A DNA stretch of 64,000 bases from Massilia agilis (GTDB taxonomy: Bacteria; Pseudomonadota; Gammaproteobacteria; Burkholderiales; Burkholderiaceae_D). The notes below the pieces were generated by a model that saw only the letters and a program-made list of their open reading frames with translations, ran no database searches and was not told the DNA's origin. Positions 1 to 7,577 of the stretch are shown in pieces. Each line of letters opens with the position of its first letter. Position 1 is the stretch's first letter. The stretch lies in the NCBI RefSeq assembly GCF_024756255.1, contig NZ_JANUHB010000002.1, positions 1,364,001 to 1,428,000 of the forward strand, read 5' to 3'. The translations under genes were made by a program, and so were the position numbers.

Positions 1-1
1 C

Positions 2-805
2 GCGCAGCCGGGCGAAGCGGGAGGCACCGCCGACATGCCGGTGCAAGCGACCGCGCAGCAAGCCGCGACGCGCGCAGCCATGGCGGCGGGAGCGGTCCCC
101 ATGGTGACTCCCGCGCCGCTGGCCAGTCCCGCCGCCGTTGACGAATCCTTGCGCGCGAACGACGCGCCGCCGCACGCGGCCCAGGCCACGGATGGCGCCG
201 ATGCCACGCAACTGCCGGCCGCGCCGCGTAACGCCGTGCCTGCCGCCGCAAGCGAACGCAATGCCGCCGGCGACAGCCCGGCGCCGGCAGCCGCCGGCAC
301 GGCCCCCGGCTGGGGCGTCGCCGCACCGTCCGCCAACAACGCACCCACGTCCGGGCCGGCACCGGTCGTGCTGGCCGGCCAGCCGGCCGCATGGCGCCAG
401 GCACTGCACGAGGCGCTCGGCGAGCGCCTGCGCGTCCAGGCCGGCAACAACATCGAACAGGCGGTGATTCGCCTTGAACCGCCCGACCTGGGGCGCGTGG
501 ATATCTCGATCCGCCACAGCGCCGGCACGCTGCAGGTGGCGCTCTCCGCGACCCACAGCGAGGTCGTGCGCCAGCTGCAAAACGTCAGCGACAACCTGCG
601 CAACGACCTGGCTGGCCGCCAGTACGCCGAGGTGACGGTGAGCGTCTCGCAAACGCCGCGCGCCCAGCAAGGCGGCTTTGCCGGCTTTGGCGACCAGCAG
701 CAACGGCAGCGCCAGGGCGGGCGCGAACCGGAGGACGCCGCACCCGGCCTGGCCCTGGCCGACGCCGGCGGCGACAACGCTTTTTCCCTGAAGGGGCGCG
801 AGTAA
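2..805 (+). CDS. fliK: Flagellar hook-length control protein FliK (LafE-like), 5' end outside window
   Basis: The frame is open from nucleotide 2, so the true start probably lies before the window; an internal ATG at 35 is not convincing as a start. The visible first half is Ala/Pro-rich and low in complexity, like the variable N-terminus and linker of FliK. The C-terminal part carries the conserved Flg_hook core, with VIRLEPPDLGRVDISI followed by an amphipathic segment (VRQLQNVSDNLRNDL). This is the domain that contacts FlhB and switches export from hook to filament substrates. The last ~50 residues are Gln/Gly-rich. Its stop lies 6 nt before the fliL-like gene. In Flag-2 systems the FliK equivalent (LafE) precedes LafF, LafS, LafT and LafU, which is the order seen here. 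Family assignment is firm; the lateral-flagellar name rests on context. Confidence 0.85.
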   Translation, partial: AQPGEAGGTADMPVQATAQQAATRAAMAAGAVPMVTPAPLASPAAVDESLRANDAPPHAAQATDGADATQLPAAPRNAVPAAASERNAAGDSPAPAAAGTAPGWGVAAPSANNAPTSGPAPVVLAGQPAAWRQALHEALGERLRVQAGNNIEQAVIRLEPPDLGRVDISIRHSAGTLQVALSATHSEVVRQLQNVSDNLRNDLAGRQYAEVTVSVSQTPRAQQGGFAGFGDQQQRQRQGGREPEDAAPGLALADAGGDNAFSLKGRE

Positions 806-811
806 AACAAG

Positions 812-1273
812 ATGAAGATGTCGATCAAATCCATATTCGCCTTCGCCGGCGTCGCCCTGTTGAGCGGCGCGCTGGCCGCTGGCGCGATGTGGCGATTCAG
901 CCAGCCGGCCACCGCGCGCGCGCCGTTGGCCAAGAAAACCGAGACCGTCAAGCGGGCCAACCGCTATGTCACGCTCGACAAGGTGATCGTGATGCTGCGG
1001 CGCGGCCCGCGCGACACCGGCCCGCACTACCTGGCCGCCGACCTCGTGCTGGCGACCACGGACGAGAAGGAACGCACCACCAAGGAACACCTGCCGATGC
1101 TGCGCAGCGTCGCCGTGCGCGCGCTGTCGGGCTATGCCATGCCGGCCGCCGCCGAGATGACCGTCGAGCAGTACGCCGAGCAGCTGAACAAGACCTTCGA
1201 GGCCAGCTACGCCAAGGACAAGGCCGACAAGCCGTTTTCCGAAGTCATGATCAGCAAGCTGATCATCGAATAA
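812..1273 (+). CDS. FliL-like flagellar basal-body-associated protein (LafF-like)
   Basis: This is a 153-residue protein with one N-terminal membrane segment (residues ~7-27) and a periplasmic domain containing VTLDKVIVMLRR and HYLAADLVLATTDEKE, the FliL pattern of a first strand followed by a charged region. FliL rings surround the stator and strengthen torque and MotAB association. It sits between the fliK-type gene and the sigma factor gene, matching lafF of Flag-2 loci. An alternative start lies two codons later (818). Sequence similarity to polar FliL is weak to the eye, so the assignment relies on length, topology and position. Confidence 0.7.
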   Translation: MKMSIKSIFAFAGVALLSGALAAGAMWRFSQPATARAPLAKKTETVKRANRYVTLDKVIVMLRRGPRDTGPHYLAADLVLATTDEKERTTKEHLPMLRSVAVRALSGYAMPAAAEMTVEQYAEQLNKTFEASYAKDKADKPFSEVMISKLIIE

Positions 1274-1288
1274 GCGTCTGGTGCGCCC

Positions 1289-2020
1289 GTGAGCTACCTC
1301 GCCGACTACCTCGATCCCGCCAGCGCCGCCGGCTATGCCGAGGCCGCGGCCATGGACGCGCGCGAGGAGCAGCGCCACCTGCTGGCCTATGCGCCACTGG
1401 TCAAGCGCATCGTGCGGCAGCTGAACGCACAGGTGTCGGGCGCGATGTCGCGCGAGGACATGGAGCAGATCGGCTTGATGGGCCTCCTGGAGGCGCTGCG
1501 CCGCTACGGCCAGCCCGACACCGGCTTTGGCAGCTACGCCAGCCTGCGCGTGCGCGGCGCGATCCTCGACGAGCTGCGCCGCCAGGACTGGCGTCCGCGC
1601 GCGGTGCGCCAGGACAGCCACCGGCTGCGCGACGAGCTGCGCGCGCTCACGCGCCGCCTCGGGCGCGAGCCGTCGGCGCAGGAGGCGGCCGACGCGCTCG
1701 GGATCAGCCACGAAGACTTCTACCAGCACCAGCTCGACGACTGCGCCGGGGAGCTGCTCAGTTTCGACGAGGTGGTGCAGGAGGCGGCCGAGCGCGCCCA
1801 CAGTGCCCCAGGCCCGGAGGAACAGCTCCTGGTGCGGCGCAGCCTGGAGCAGGCGCTGGGCGCGCTGACCGAACGCGAGCAGCGCGTGATCCAGATGATT
1901 TACGAGTTCGAGCTGAGCTACAAGGAAATCGCGGCGGTGCTGGACTTGTCCGACGCGCGCGTCTGCCAGCTCAACAAGAGTGCGCTGGCCAAGATGAAGG
2001 CGGCACTGCAGGCCGCATAA
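1289..2020 (+). CDS. Flagellar RNA polymerase sigma-28 factor (FliA/LafS type)
   Basis: This sigma-70-family protein is 243 residues from a GTG start at 1289. Region 2 is seen as APLVKRIVRQLN through MSREDMEQIGLMGLLEALRRY and FGSYASLRVRGAILDELR. Region 3 follows (REPSAQEAADALGI), and region 4 ends in a helix-turn-helix (LTEREQRVIQ, SYKEIAAVLDLSDARVCQLN). These are hallmarks of FliA, which transcribes late flagellar genes. The GTG has no clear Shine-Dalgarno sequence. An ATG at 1352 would give 14 residues before the APLVKRI motif, closer to typical FliA, so the start is uncertain. The gene lies between fliL-like and motA genes as lafS does, and its candidate anti-sigma factor FlgM is encoded 1.9 kb downstream. 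Confidence 0.88.
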   Translation: MSYLADYLDPASAAGYAEAAAMDAREEQRHLLAYAPLVKRIVRQLNAQVSGAMSREDMEQIGLMGLLEALRRYGQPDTGFGSYASLRVRGAILDELRRQDWRPRAVRQDSHRLRDELRALTRRLGREPSAQEAADALGISHEDFYQHQLDDCAGELLSFDEVVQEAAERAHSAPGPEEQLLVRRSLEQALGALTEREQRVIQMIYEFELSYKEIAAVLDLSDARVCQLNKSALAKMKAALQAA

Positions 2021-2079
2021 AAAAGAACGATAAAAACAATTAGTCCAATAACCTGAAAGAGAAGCGGAAAGGCGTCCAA

Positions 2080-3003
2080 ATGCAGCAAATCCTCGGTATT
2101 TTCATTGTGCTCGGCTGCGTGTTCGGCGGCTTCGCGATCATGGGCGGCACCGTGAACACGATCTGGCAACCGATCGAGCTGCTCATCATCGCCGGCGCCG
2201 CCTGCGGCGCGCTGGTGCTGGGCAACCCGCGCCACGTGCTGTCCGAGATGATGACCCAATTCCGCAAGATCATCTTCCGCAAGAAGCAGGGCCCGGAATT
2301 CCAGCGCCAGCTGCTGCTGCTGATGTACGAACTGCTGCAGACCGCCGCCGGCGGCCTGAAGGCGCTCGACGCCCACGTCGAGGCGCCGCGCGAGTCCAGC
2401 CTGTTCCAGCGCTATCCGCTGATCCTGCGGGAGCCCAAGCTGCTCAACTTCATCGTCGATAACTTCCGCCTGATGGCCATGGGGAAGATCAACGCCCACG
2501 AGCTCGAAGGCGTGCTGGAACAGGAGCTGGACGCAATCCACGAGGAGCTGATGCAGCCGTCCAAATCGCTCGCGCGCGTGGCCGAGGCAATGCCCGGATT
2601 CGGCATCCTGGCCGCGGTGCTTGGCATCGTGCTGGCCATGCATTCGGTGTCCGACGGCGCCGACGCCGGCGAGATCGCCGAGCGCGTCGGGTCGGCCATG
2701 ATCGGCACCTTCATCGGCATCTTCTTCTGCTACGGCGTCATGGACCCGATCAGCAACATGATGAAGCAGCTGGTGAACGAGGAAGCCTCGACGCTGGAAT
2801 GCGTGAAGGTGGTGCTGGTCACCCACGTGGCCGGCAAGCCGGCCCTGCTGGCGATCGACGCCGGCCGCCGCCTGGTGCAGCTGAACATCAAGCCCAGCTT
2901 CGCCCAGCTGGAGGCGTGGATCACCGCGATGGGCATGGAAGACCAGTCGCAGAACAAACGGCGCCGCACCAGCGACCGCATGATGGGGGCCGAAAGTGCT
3001 TAA
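2080..3003 (+). CDS. motA: Flagellar motor stator protein MotA (LafT-like)
   Basis: This 307-residue protein has four predicted membrane segments (about 2-22, 32-50, 170-190 and 204-224). It carries the two conserved prolines of MotA: P172 in AMPGFGILAAVLG and P223 in GVMDPISN, matching P173 and P222 of E. coli. With MotB it forms the ion-driven stator that turns the rotor. The large cytoplasmic loop contains PRESSLFQRYPLIL and FIVDNFRLM, typical of the proton-type family. A purine-rich ribosome site (ggaaagg) precedes the ATG. Its 3' end overlaps motB by 8 nt, indicating translational coupling. Position after the sigma factor gene parallels lafT. Confidence 0.92.
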   Translation: MQQILGIFIVLGCVFGGFAIMGGTVNTIWQPIELLIIAGAACGALVLGNPRHVLSEMMTQFRKIIFRKKQGPEFQRQLLLLMYELLQTAAGGLKALDAHVEAPRESSLFQRYPLILREPKLLNFIVDNFRLMAMGKINAHELEGVLEQELDAIHEELMQPSKSLARVAEAMPGFGILAAVLGIVLAMHSVSDGADAGEIAERVGSAMIGTFIGIFFCYGVMDPISNMMKQLVNEEASTLECVKVVLVTHVAGKPALLAIDAGRRLVQLNIKPSFAQLEAWITAMGMEDQSQNKRRRTSDRMMGAESA

Positions 3004-3913
3004 AGCGCACGACAAGGAAGAGCAGGCCATCGTCAAGCGCGCCAGCAAGCGCGCGCACGACGACGACCATGGCGGCGCGTGGAAGGTCGCGTTCGCCGAC
3101 TTCTGCCTCGCGCTCACCGCGCTGTTCCTGGTGCTGTGGCTGATGGCCGCGCGCCAGCAGGAGTCGCTGGCGCGGATCGTGCGCGACGCCACCACCAGCG
3201 GCCAGATCGGCGGCGACGGCATCAAGCCCGACATCGCCAACAGCCCGAACGGCAGCCTGATCGAGCGCTTCCCGCTGGCGCACGAAGGCGCCGGCCCGAA
3301 CGTGGGCGCGCGCGTGAGCTACGACTCGCCGCAGGAGCTGGCCAAGCTGTCGCAGGCGCTCACCCAGATGAGCCAGGAGGCCGGTCTGGCCGCGAACCTG
3401 TCGGCCGTCGTGACGCCGTTCGGCCTGCGCGTCATGCTGCACGACACGGACCGCCAGGGCATGTTCATGCGCGGCAGCCCGCTGCCCACGCCGCGCTTTG
3501 CGCGCCTGCTGCGCAAGATGGCCCCGCTGTTCGAACACATGGAAAACCAGATGCTGATCGTCGGCCATACCGATTCGGTGCAGTACGCCGACGCCGGCCA
3601 CGGCGCCTACTCGAACTGGACGCTGTCCACCAACCGCGGCCTGGCTGCGCGTTCCGAGCTGCTGGACGGCGGCATGCGCAAGGAAAGCGTGCTGCAGGTG
3701 GTGGGCATGGCCGACCGCGCGCCGCTGGACGCGGCCAACACCAAGGCCGACGCCAACCGGCGCATCGAACTCTTGATCCTGACGCGCGCGCAGGCCGCCA
3801 CCGTGGCCGCGATGTTCGGCGCCCCGGGCGCGAAGGCGCCGCAGCGCGACGCGCGCGCCGACGAACGCGACGCCGCCGAGATCGAGACGCTGCGCCGCCA
3901 GCTGGCGAAATAA
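2996..3913 (+). CDS. motB: Flagellar motor stator protein MotB (LafU-like)
   Basis: This 305-residue protein starts with GTG inside the end of motA. A single membrane helix (residues ~31-52, WKVAFADFCLALTALFLVLW) contains D35, the ion-binding aspartate of MotB. The C-terminal OmpA-like peptidoglycan-binding domain shows LIVGHTDSVQYADAG, TNRGLAARSELLDGG and NRRIELLIL. Together these anchor the stator to the cell wall. The plug region after the helix is short. The overlap with motA suggests coupled, near-stoichiometric translation. It corresponds to lafU, usually the last laf gene; here flgM follows after 35 nt. Confidence 0.92.
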   Translation: MLKAHDKEEQAIVKRASKRAHDDDHGGAWKVAFADFCLALTALFLVLWLMAARQQESLARIVRDATTSGQIGGDGIKPDIANSPNGSLIERFPLAHEGAGPNVGARVSYDSPQELAKLSQALTQMSQEAGLAANLSAVVTPFGLRVMLHDTDRQGMFMRGSPLPTPRFARLLRKMAPLFEHMENQMLIVGHTDSVQYADAGHGAYSNWTLSTNRGLAARSELLDGGMRKESVLQVVGMADRAPLDAANTKADANRRIELLILTRAQAATVAAMFGAPGAKAPQRDARADERDAAEIETLRRQLAK

Positions 3914-3948
3914 CCATGACGATCCAACCGAAATCACGAGGAGCACGC

Positions 3949-4224
3949 ATGAAGATCACCGGCGCCCCTGCCCCTTCCGTCCCGCTCGCGCCGCCGCCCG
4001 AGACGCCGGCCGGCGCCCTCCCGGCTGCCGCCGGCCCAGCCGCTGCCGCCGCGCCGCTGCAATCCGACACGCTGGCGCCGGCCATGGACGCGCTGCGCGC
4101 CATGCCCGAGATCGACCACGCCCGCGTGGCCGAACTGCGCGACGCACTGGCCAAGGGCGAACTGCCGTTCGACCCGGCGCGCCTGGCCGGCCTGATCGAG
4201 CGTTTCCACGGCAAGCAGCGATGA
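3949..4224 (+). CDS. flgM: Anti-sigma-28 factor FlgM (LfgM-like)
   Basis: This 91-residue protein is easily hidden by a longer shadow frame. It starts at ATG 3949, preceded by gaggag at good spacing; an in-frame ATG at 3916 is the alternative and lacks such a site. The first half is Pro/Ala-rich. The C-terminal half (IDHARVAELRDALAKGELPFDPARLAGLIERFHG) matches FlgM's sigma-28-binding region: VAELRxAL, a short turn, then a helix containing the Leu-Ile pair. FlgM holds FliA inactive until it is exported through the finished hook. Its stop overlaps flgN by 4 nt (ATGA). The likely partner is the sigma factor at 1289-2020. Confidence 0.8.
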   Translation: MKITGAPAPSVPLAPPPETPAGALPAAAGPAAAAAPLQSDTLAPAMDALRAMPEIDHARVAELRDALAKGELPFDPARLAGLIERFHGKQR

Positions 4225-4649
4225 GCCGCATGACCCGCGACCAGGCCCAGGCCCAGCTGGCAGGCGACGTGCGCGCCGACCTGGCAGCCGTCGGCGCCAT
4301 GCTCGAACTGCTCGACCGCCAGTTCGCGGCCGCGCTGCACCACAAGAGCGCCGAACTGGCCGCACTGACCGCCGAGCTGGCGCCGGCGCTCGATGCGATG
4401 GAAGCGCGCCGCGTGCGCCGCTTGTCGCTGGTGCGCGCGCTGCATGGCCCTGCAGCGGCCATGGCCGACCTGATCGCGGCCCTGCCGCCCACCGCGCAAA
4501 CCGCGCTGGCGGCCGACTGGGCCGAACTGGAACGGCGCGTACGCGCCTGCAAGGAAGCCACCGCGCGCAACACCGCACTGATGACCGAGCAGTTCAGCGT
4601 GATGCAGCGGGTGCTGCACGGCGAGGAGCAGATCTATGCGCCACGTTGA
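4221..4649 (+). CDS. flgN: Flagellar export chaperone FlgN (LfgN-like)
   Basis: This 142-residue protein is predicted to be entirely helical. It contains long heptad-like stretches (LAAVGAMLELLDRQFAAALHHKSAELAALTAEL) and a C-terminal helix region (RACKEATARNTALMTEQFSVMQRVLHG), the usual layout of FlgN, the export chaperone of the hook-associated proteins FlgK and FlgL. Those partner genes lie at the end of this same cluster. The start overlaps the flgM stop by 4 nt, and its 3' end overlaps the muramidase gene by 14 nt. Sequence conservation in FlgN is low, so the call rests on length, helicity and the invariant flgM-flgN pairing. Confidence 0.75.
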   Translation: MSRMTRDQAQAQLAGDVRADLAAVGAMLELLDRQFAAALHHKSAELAALTAELAPALDAMEARRVRRLSLVRALHGPAAAMADLIAALPPTAQTALAADWAELERRVRACKEATARNTALMTEQFSVMQRVLHGEEQIYAPR

Positions 4650-5331
4650 ATTTTCGACCGCGCCGCTGCCCGCGCTCGCGCCAACCCGTCCCACGCCCCC
4701 GCTGGGCGGCGGCGCCGGTTTCGGGCGCGTGTTCAGCGAGGTCCAGGGCGAGGTGGCCGATTTCATCAAGAACGGCGACCCGGCCGGCTTCGCGCAGCCG
4801 TCGCTTACGCCAAGCGCCCGCATGCTGCGCGCGCGCGTTGACGCCGCCGCTGCAAGCGCCGACACGCCGGGCCAGCAGGAATTCATCGACAGTATTGCGC
4901 CATGGGCGCGCGAGGCCGGCGAGATGCTGGGCGTGTCCCCCGCCCTGGTGTCCGCCCACGCCGCGCTCGAATCGGGCTGGGGCCAGCGGCCGCTGAAGGC
5001 GCAGGACGGCGCCAGCAGCCACAACCTGTTCGGCATCAAGGCCGGCGCCGGCTGGAACGGCGCGGTCGCGCAATCGGAAACCACCGAGTACGTCCACGGC
5101 GCCGCCCTCAAGACCAGCGCGGCCTTTCGCGCCTATCCCGACCAGGCCAGCGCCTTCCGCGACTACGCTCAGCTGCTGCTGGAGAACCCGCGCTTTCGCG
5201 GCGCGCTTGGCGCCGGCAACGATGCGCGTGCCTTTGCGGAAGGGCTGGCCAAGGGCGGCTACGCGACCGACCCGCATTACGCGGCCAAGCTGCAAAGCGT
5301 GGCCGCCCGCCTGCAGGGAGTCAGCGGGTGA
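4636..5331 (+). CDS. Stand-alone FlgJ-type muramidase (GH73 glucosaminidase)
   Basis: This 231-residue protein carries a glucosaminidase (GH73) domain at about residues 75-230. HAALESGWGQRPL contains the catalytic Glu of FlgJ-type enzymes, and SSHNLFGIKAG and FRAYPDQASAFRDYAQLL are further family motifs. It should open the peptidoglycan layer so that the flagellar rod can pass. In Salmonella and E. coli this domain is the C-terminal half of FlgJ. Here it stands alone between flgN and flgA, while the rod-cap half is a separate 109-residue gene at 12094-12423. No signal peptide is seen, consistent with export through the flagellar apparatus. The 3' end overlaps the convergent flgA by 11 nt. Confidence 0.85.
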   Translation: MRHVEFSTAPLPALAPTRPTPPLGGGAGFGRVFSEVQGEVADFIKNGDPAGFAQPSLTPSARMLRARVDAAAASADTPGQQEFIDSIAPWAREAGEMLGVSPALVSAHAALESGWGQRPLKAQDGASSHNLFGIKAGAGWNGAVAQSETTEYVHGAALKTSAAFRAYPDQASAFRDYAQLLLENPRFRGALGAGNDARAFAEGLAKGGYATDPHYAAKLQSVAARLQGVSG

Positions 5332-6028
5332 TGCGGCCGTCCACCGGTTCCACGGTGCCGGCCCCGGTCACGCGCATGCGCACGACCTGGCCGCTGGCGT
5401 TGTTACGCACGCGCACCGACGCGCCGCGCGCCCCGCTGTCGAGCGCTTCGCCGCTGGTGCTGACTTCGACCTGGTCGCGCCGCGCCACCATGGTCACCTG
5501 GTCGCCGCGCTTGACCAGCACGGGCGCCGCCAGCTGCCCCGCGCGCAGCACGTCGCCGGGCCTCAGCGCCCGGCGGCTGGTCTGGCCCACGGCCGTCTCG
5601 GGCGCGCCGATCGCGTCGGGAATGAGCGTAACGTCGCGCCGTTCGAGCGCCACCGCCGCGTCGGTCAAGGGTTCGCCCGGCGCGACCGCGCTGGCCGCCA
5701 CTGCCACCACGGCCGAGACGTGCGCGCGCACCACGTATTCGTACCGCCAGCCGCCCGCCACCGGGCAGCTCACGGCAAAGCGCATGCGCGCGAGCTGGCG
5801 CGTGTCCAGCGGTTCGATCGCCAAAGGCTGCGCGCACGGCGCGGCAGCGCGCGTGGTCGCCACCTCGACCTGGACCTGCGGCTCGGACAACGCGGCCGAT
5901 TCGAGCTGGCGCGCGAGCACGTCGCGCGCGGCCTGTTCGACCTGCGCAGCGACGGTGGCCGCCGATGCCGGCCCGGCCAGCACGAGCGCCGCCAGCACGG
6001 CATGGCGCAAGACACGGGAAGCTTTCAT
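5321..6028 (-). CDS. flgA: Flagellar P-ring assembly chaperone FlgA
   Basis: This 235-residue protein starts at ATG 6028, at a signal peptide (MKASRVLRHAVLAALVLAG, then PASA). The C-terminal SAF/FlgA domain contains VAPGEPLTDAAVALERRDVTLIP, RRALRPGDVLRAGQLAAPVLVKRGDQVTM and a final ASGQVVRMRVTGAGTVEPV. FlgA is a periplasmic chaperone for FlgI polymerising into the P ring; flgI is at 10991. It is divergent from flgB across a 71-bp gap (6029-6099), the usual flgA/flgB arrangement, and that gap should hold both promoters. I could not assign sigma-54 or sigma-28 boxes in it with confidence. Confidence 0.9.
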   Translation of the reverse strand: MKASRVLRHAVLAALVLAGPASAATVAAQVEQAARDVLARQLESAALSEPQVQVEVATTRAAAPCAQPLAIEPLDTRQLARMRFAVSCPVAGGWRYEYVVRAHVSAVVAVAASAVAPGEPLTDAAVALERRDVTLIPDAIGAPETAVGQTSRRALRPGDVLRAGQLAAPVLVKRGDQVTMVARRDQVEVSTSGEALDSGARGASVRVRNNASGQVVRMRVTGAGTVEPVDGRITR

Positions 6029-6099
6029 CGAAGAGTACCTGGGAAAAGAAAAATCCCATTCTAACAATCACCCTGCAGTTTTTGCGACGGAGGTTCGAC

Positions 6100-6459
6100 A
6101 TGACGATTAATTTCAAGGACGCGCTTGGGGTGCACGCCGACGCGCTCGAGCTGCGCGCCGAGCGCACCCGGGTGCTGGCCGCGAACATCGCCAACGAGAG
6201 CACGCCCGGCTACACCGCGCGCGACCTCGACTTCGGGGCGATGCTCGCGGCGCGCACCGCCGAGGAACAGGGTGAGCTGCCGCTCACCGAGGCCGGCCCC
6301 CAGTACCGCGTGCCGTTCCACCCCAGCGCCGACGGCAACACAGTCGAAATCGGCGTCGAGCAAGCGGCGTTCTCGCAGAACGCTTCCGACTTCCAGACCA
6401 GCCTCACCTTCATCAACATGCAGTTGAAGGGCCTGGCCAAAGCAATCAACGGACAATGA
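6100..6459 (+). CDS. flgB: Flagellar proximal rod protein FlgB
   Basis: This 119-residue protein starts at ATG 6100 behind a strong gacggagg ribosome site. The rod-family N-terminal motif is present as RTRVLAANIANESTPGYTARDLDF. The C-terminal helix ends in FQTSLTFINMQLKGLAKAI. FlgB forms the proximal rod at the MS ring. It is the first gene of the flgBCDEFGHIJ string and overlaps flgC by 4 nt. Confidence 0.92.
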   Translation: MTINFKDALGVHADALELRAERTRVLAANIANESTPGYTARDLDFGAMLAARTAEEQGELPLTEAGPQYRVPFHPSADGNTVEIGVEQAAFSQNASDFQTSLTFINMQLKGLAKAINGQ

Positions 6460-6866
6460 CCATGGGCTTCAAGGACATCTCCCAAATCGCCGGATCGGCA
6501 ATGGCGGCGCAATCGGTGCGCCTGAACACGATCGCCAGCAACCTGGCCAACGCGGACTCCGCCGCCGGATCCGAGAACGCGGCCTACCGGGCAAGGAAGC
6601 CCGTGTTCGCCACCGTGATGAACAGCGGCGCCGGCGGACAGGTGCAGGTGGTGGACGTGGTGTCGAGCGCGGACCCGGTGCGCCAGACCTACGAGCCGGG
6701 CAACCCGCTTGCCAATGCCGAGGGCATGGTGTTCTACCCCAACGTGAACCAGGTCTCCGAAATGGCGGACATGATGTCGGCCTCGCGCGCGTTCGAGACC
6801 AACGTCGAGGTGCTGGGCCGGATCAAGTCGATGCAGAACGCGCTGCTCAAACTCGGGGAGGGCTGA
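6456..6866 (+). CDS. flgC: Flagellar proximal rod protein FlgC
   Basis: This 136-residue protein contains the rod/hook N-terminal motif SVRLNTIASNLANADSAAGSENAAYRARKPVF and a C-terminal YPNVNQVSEMADMMSASRAFETNVEVLGRIK, typical FlgC. It continues the rod above FlgB. The first ATG overlaps the flgB stop; a second in-frame ATG lies two codons later (6462). flgD follows after 3 nt. Confidence 0.93.
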   Translation: MTMGFKDISQIAGSAMAAQSVRLNTIASNLANADSAAGSENAAYRARKPVFATVMNSGAGGQVQVVDVVSSADPVRQTYEPGNPLANAEGMVFYPNVNQVSEMADMMSASRAFETNVEVLGRIKSMQNALLKLGEG

Positions 6867-6869
6867 CCC

Positions 6870-7565
6870 ATGCAGACCAGTTCCACCAACCTGTTCAACA
6901 AGAACACGGCGGGCGCCGCGAGCGACAAGGTCGCCACCAGCGCGCCGTCCAACGAGAACCGCGACATGTTCACCAAGCTGCTGGTGGCGCAGATCCGCAA
7001 CCAGGACCCGCTGTCGCCGAGCGACCCGACGCAGTTCGTCAACCAGCTGTCGCAGCTGTCGCAGACCGAGGCGCTGCAGAGCCTTGCGCAGACCAACAGC
7101 ACCAGCGCCAGCCTGCTGCAAAGCCTGCAGGTGCTGGCGATGGGCGCCCAGGTCGGCTCGCAGGTGAGCGTGGCCACCGGCACGGTGCGCCTTGACGGCG
7201 ACAAGGTGTCCGGCAGCGTGATGCTGTCCGCGGGCAGCGCCGCAACCAAGTTGGTGCTCACCGGCGCGGACGGCGCCGCGCACGAGATCGCGCTGCCCCC
7301 GCACGGCCCCGGCGCCCTGCCCTTCACCATCGACCCGGCGGCGCTGGGACTGGCGGCTGGCTCCTACACGCTGCAGGCCCTGGCGGCCGACGGCACCGCT
7401 CCACAGGTCGAGGTCACCGGTCGCCTCGACAGCGTGCGCATGTCCGCCTCCGGCGGGGTGCTGCTGCAAGTGGCGAATATTGGCGAGATCGATCCGTCCG
7501 CCATCACCGGTTTCAACGGCAAGGCGGGCGCAGCCCAGGTTGCCGCCCTCACTCCTACCAACTGA
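6870..7565 (+). CDS. flgD: Flagellar hook assembly scaffold FlgD
   Basis: This 231-residue protein has the N-terminal FlgD motif (NRDMFTKLLVAQIRNQDPLSPSDPTQFVNQLSQLSQTEALQSL). Central FlgD-Ig/tudor-like strands follow (LVLTGADGAAHEIALPPHGPG). FlgD caps the growing hook and is removed on completion; it has no signal peptide, as expected for a flagellar export substrate. Length is typical. Confidence 0.92.
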   Translation: MQTSSTNLFNKNTAGAASDKVATSAPSNENRDMFTKLLVAQIRNQDPLSPSDPTQFVNQLSQLSQTEALQSLAQTNSTSASLLQSLQVLAMGAQVGSQVSVATGTVRLDGDKVSGSVMLSAGSAATKLVLTGADGAAHEIALPPHGPGALPFTIDPAALGLAAGSYTLQALAADGTAPQVEVTGRLDSVRMSASGGVLLQVANIGEIDPSAITGFNGKAGAAQVAALTPTN

Positions 7566-7577
7566 AAGGGAACTGAC

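Noticed and set aside
2021..2079. Sigma-28 promoter before motA
   Set aside because: A cgataa resembling the -10 element is present but no TAAA at the right distance upstream.
3465..5111. 548-codon - strand frame across motB, flgM, flgN
   Set aside because: Overlaps four recognisable + strand flagellar genes.
6029..6099. Sigma-54 or sigma-28 boxes between flgA and flgB
   Set aside because: Looked for TGGCAC-N5-TTGC and TAAA-N15-GCCGATAA; no acceptable match on either strand.
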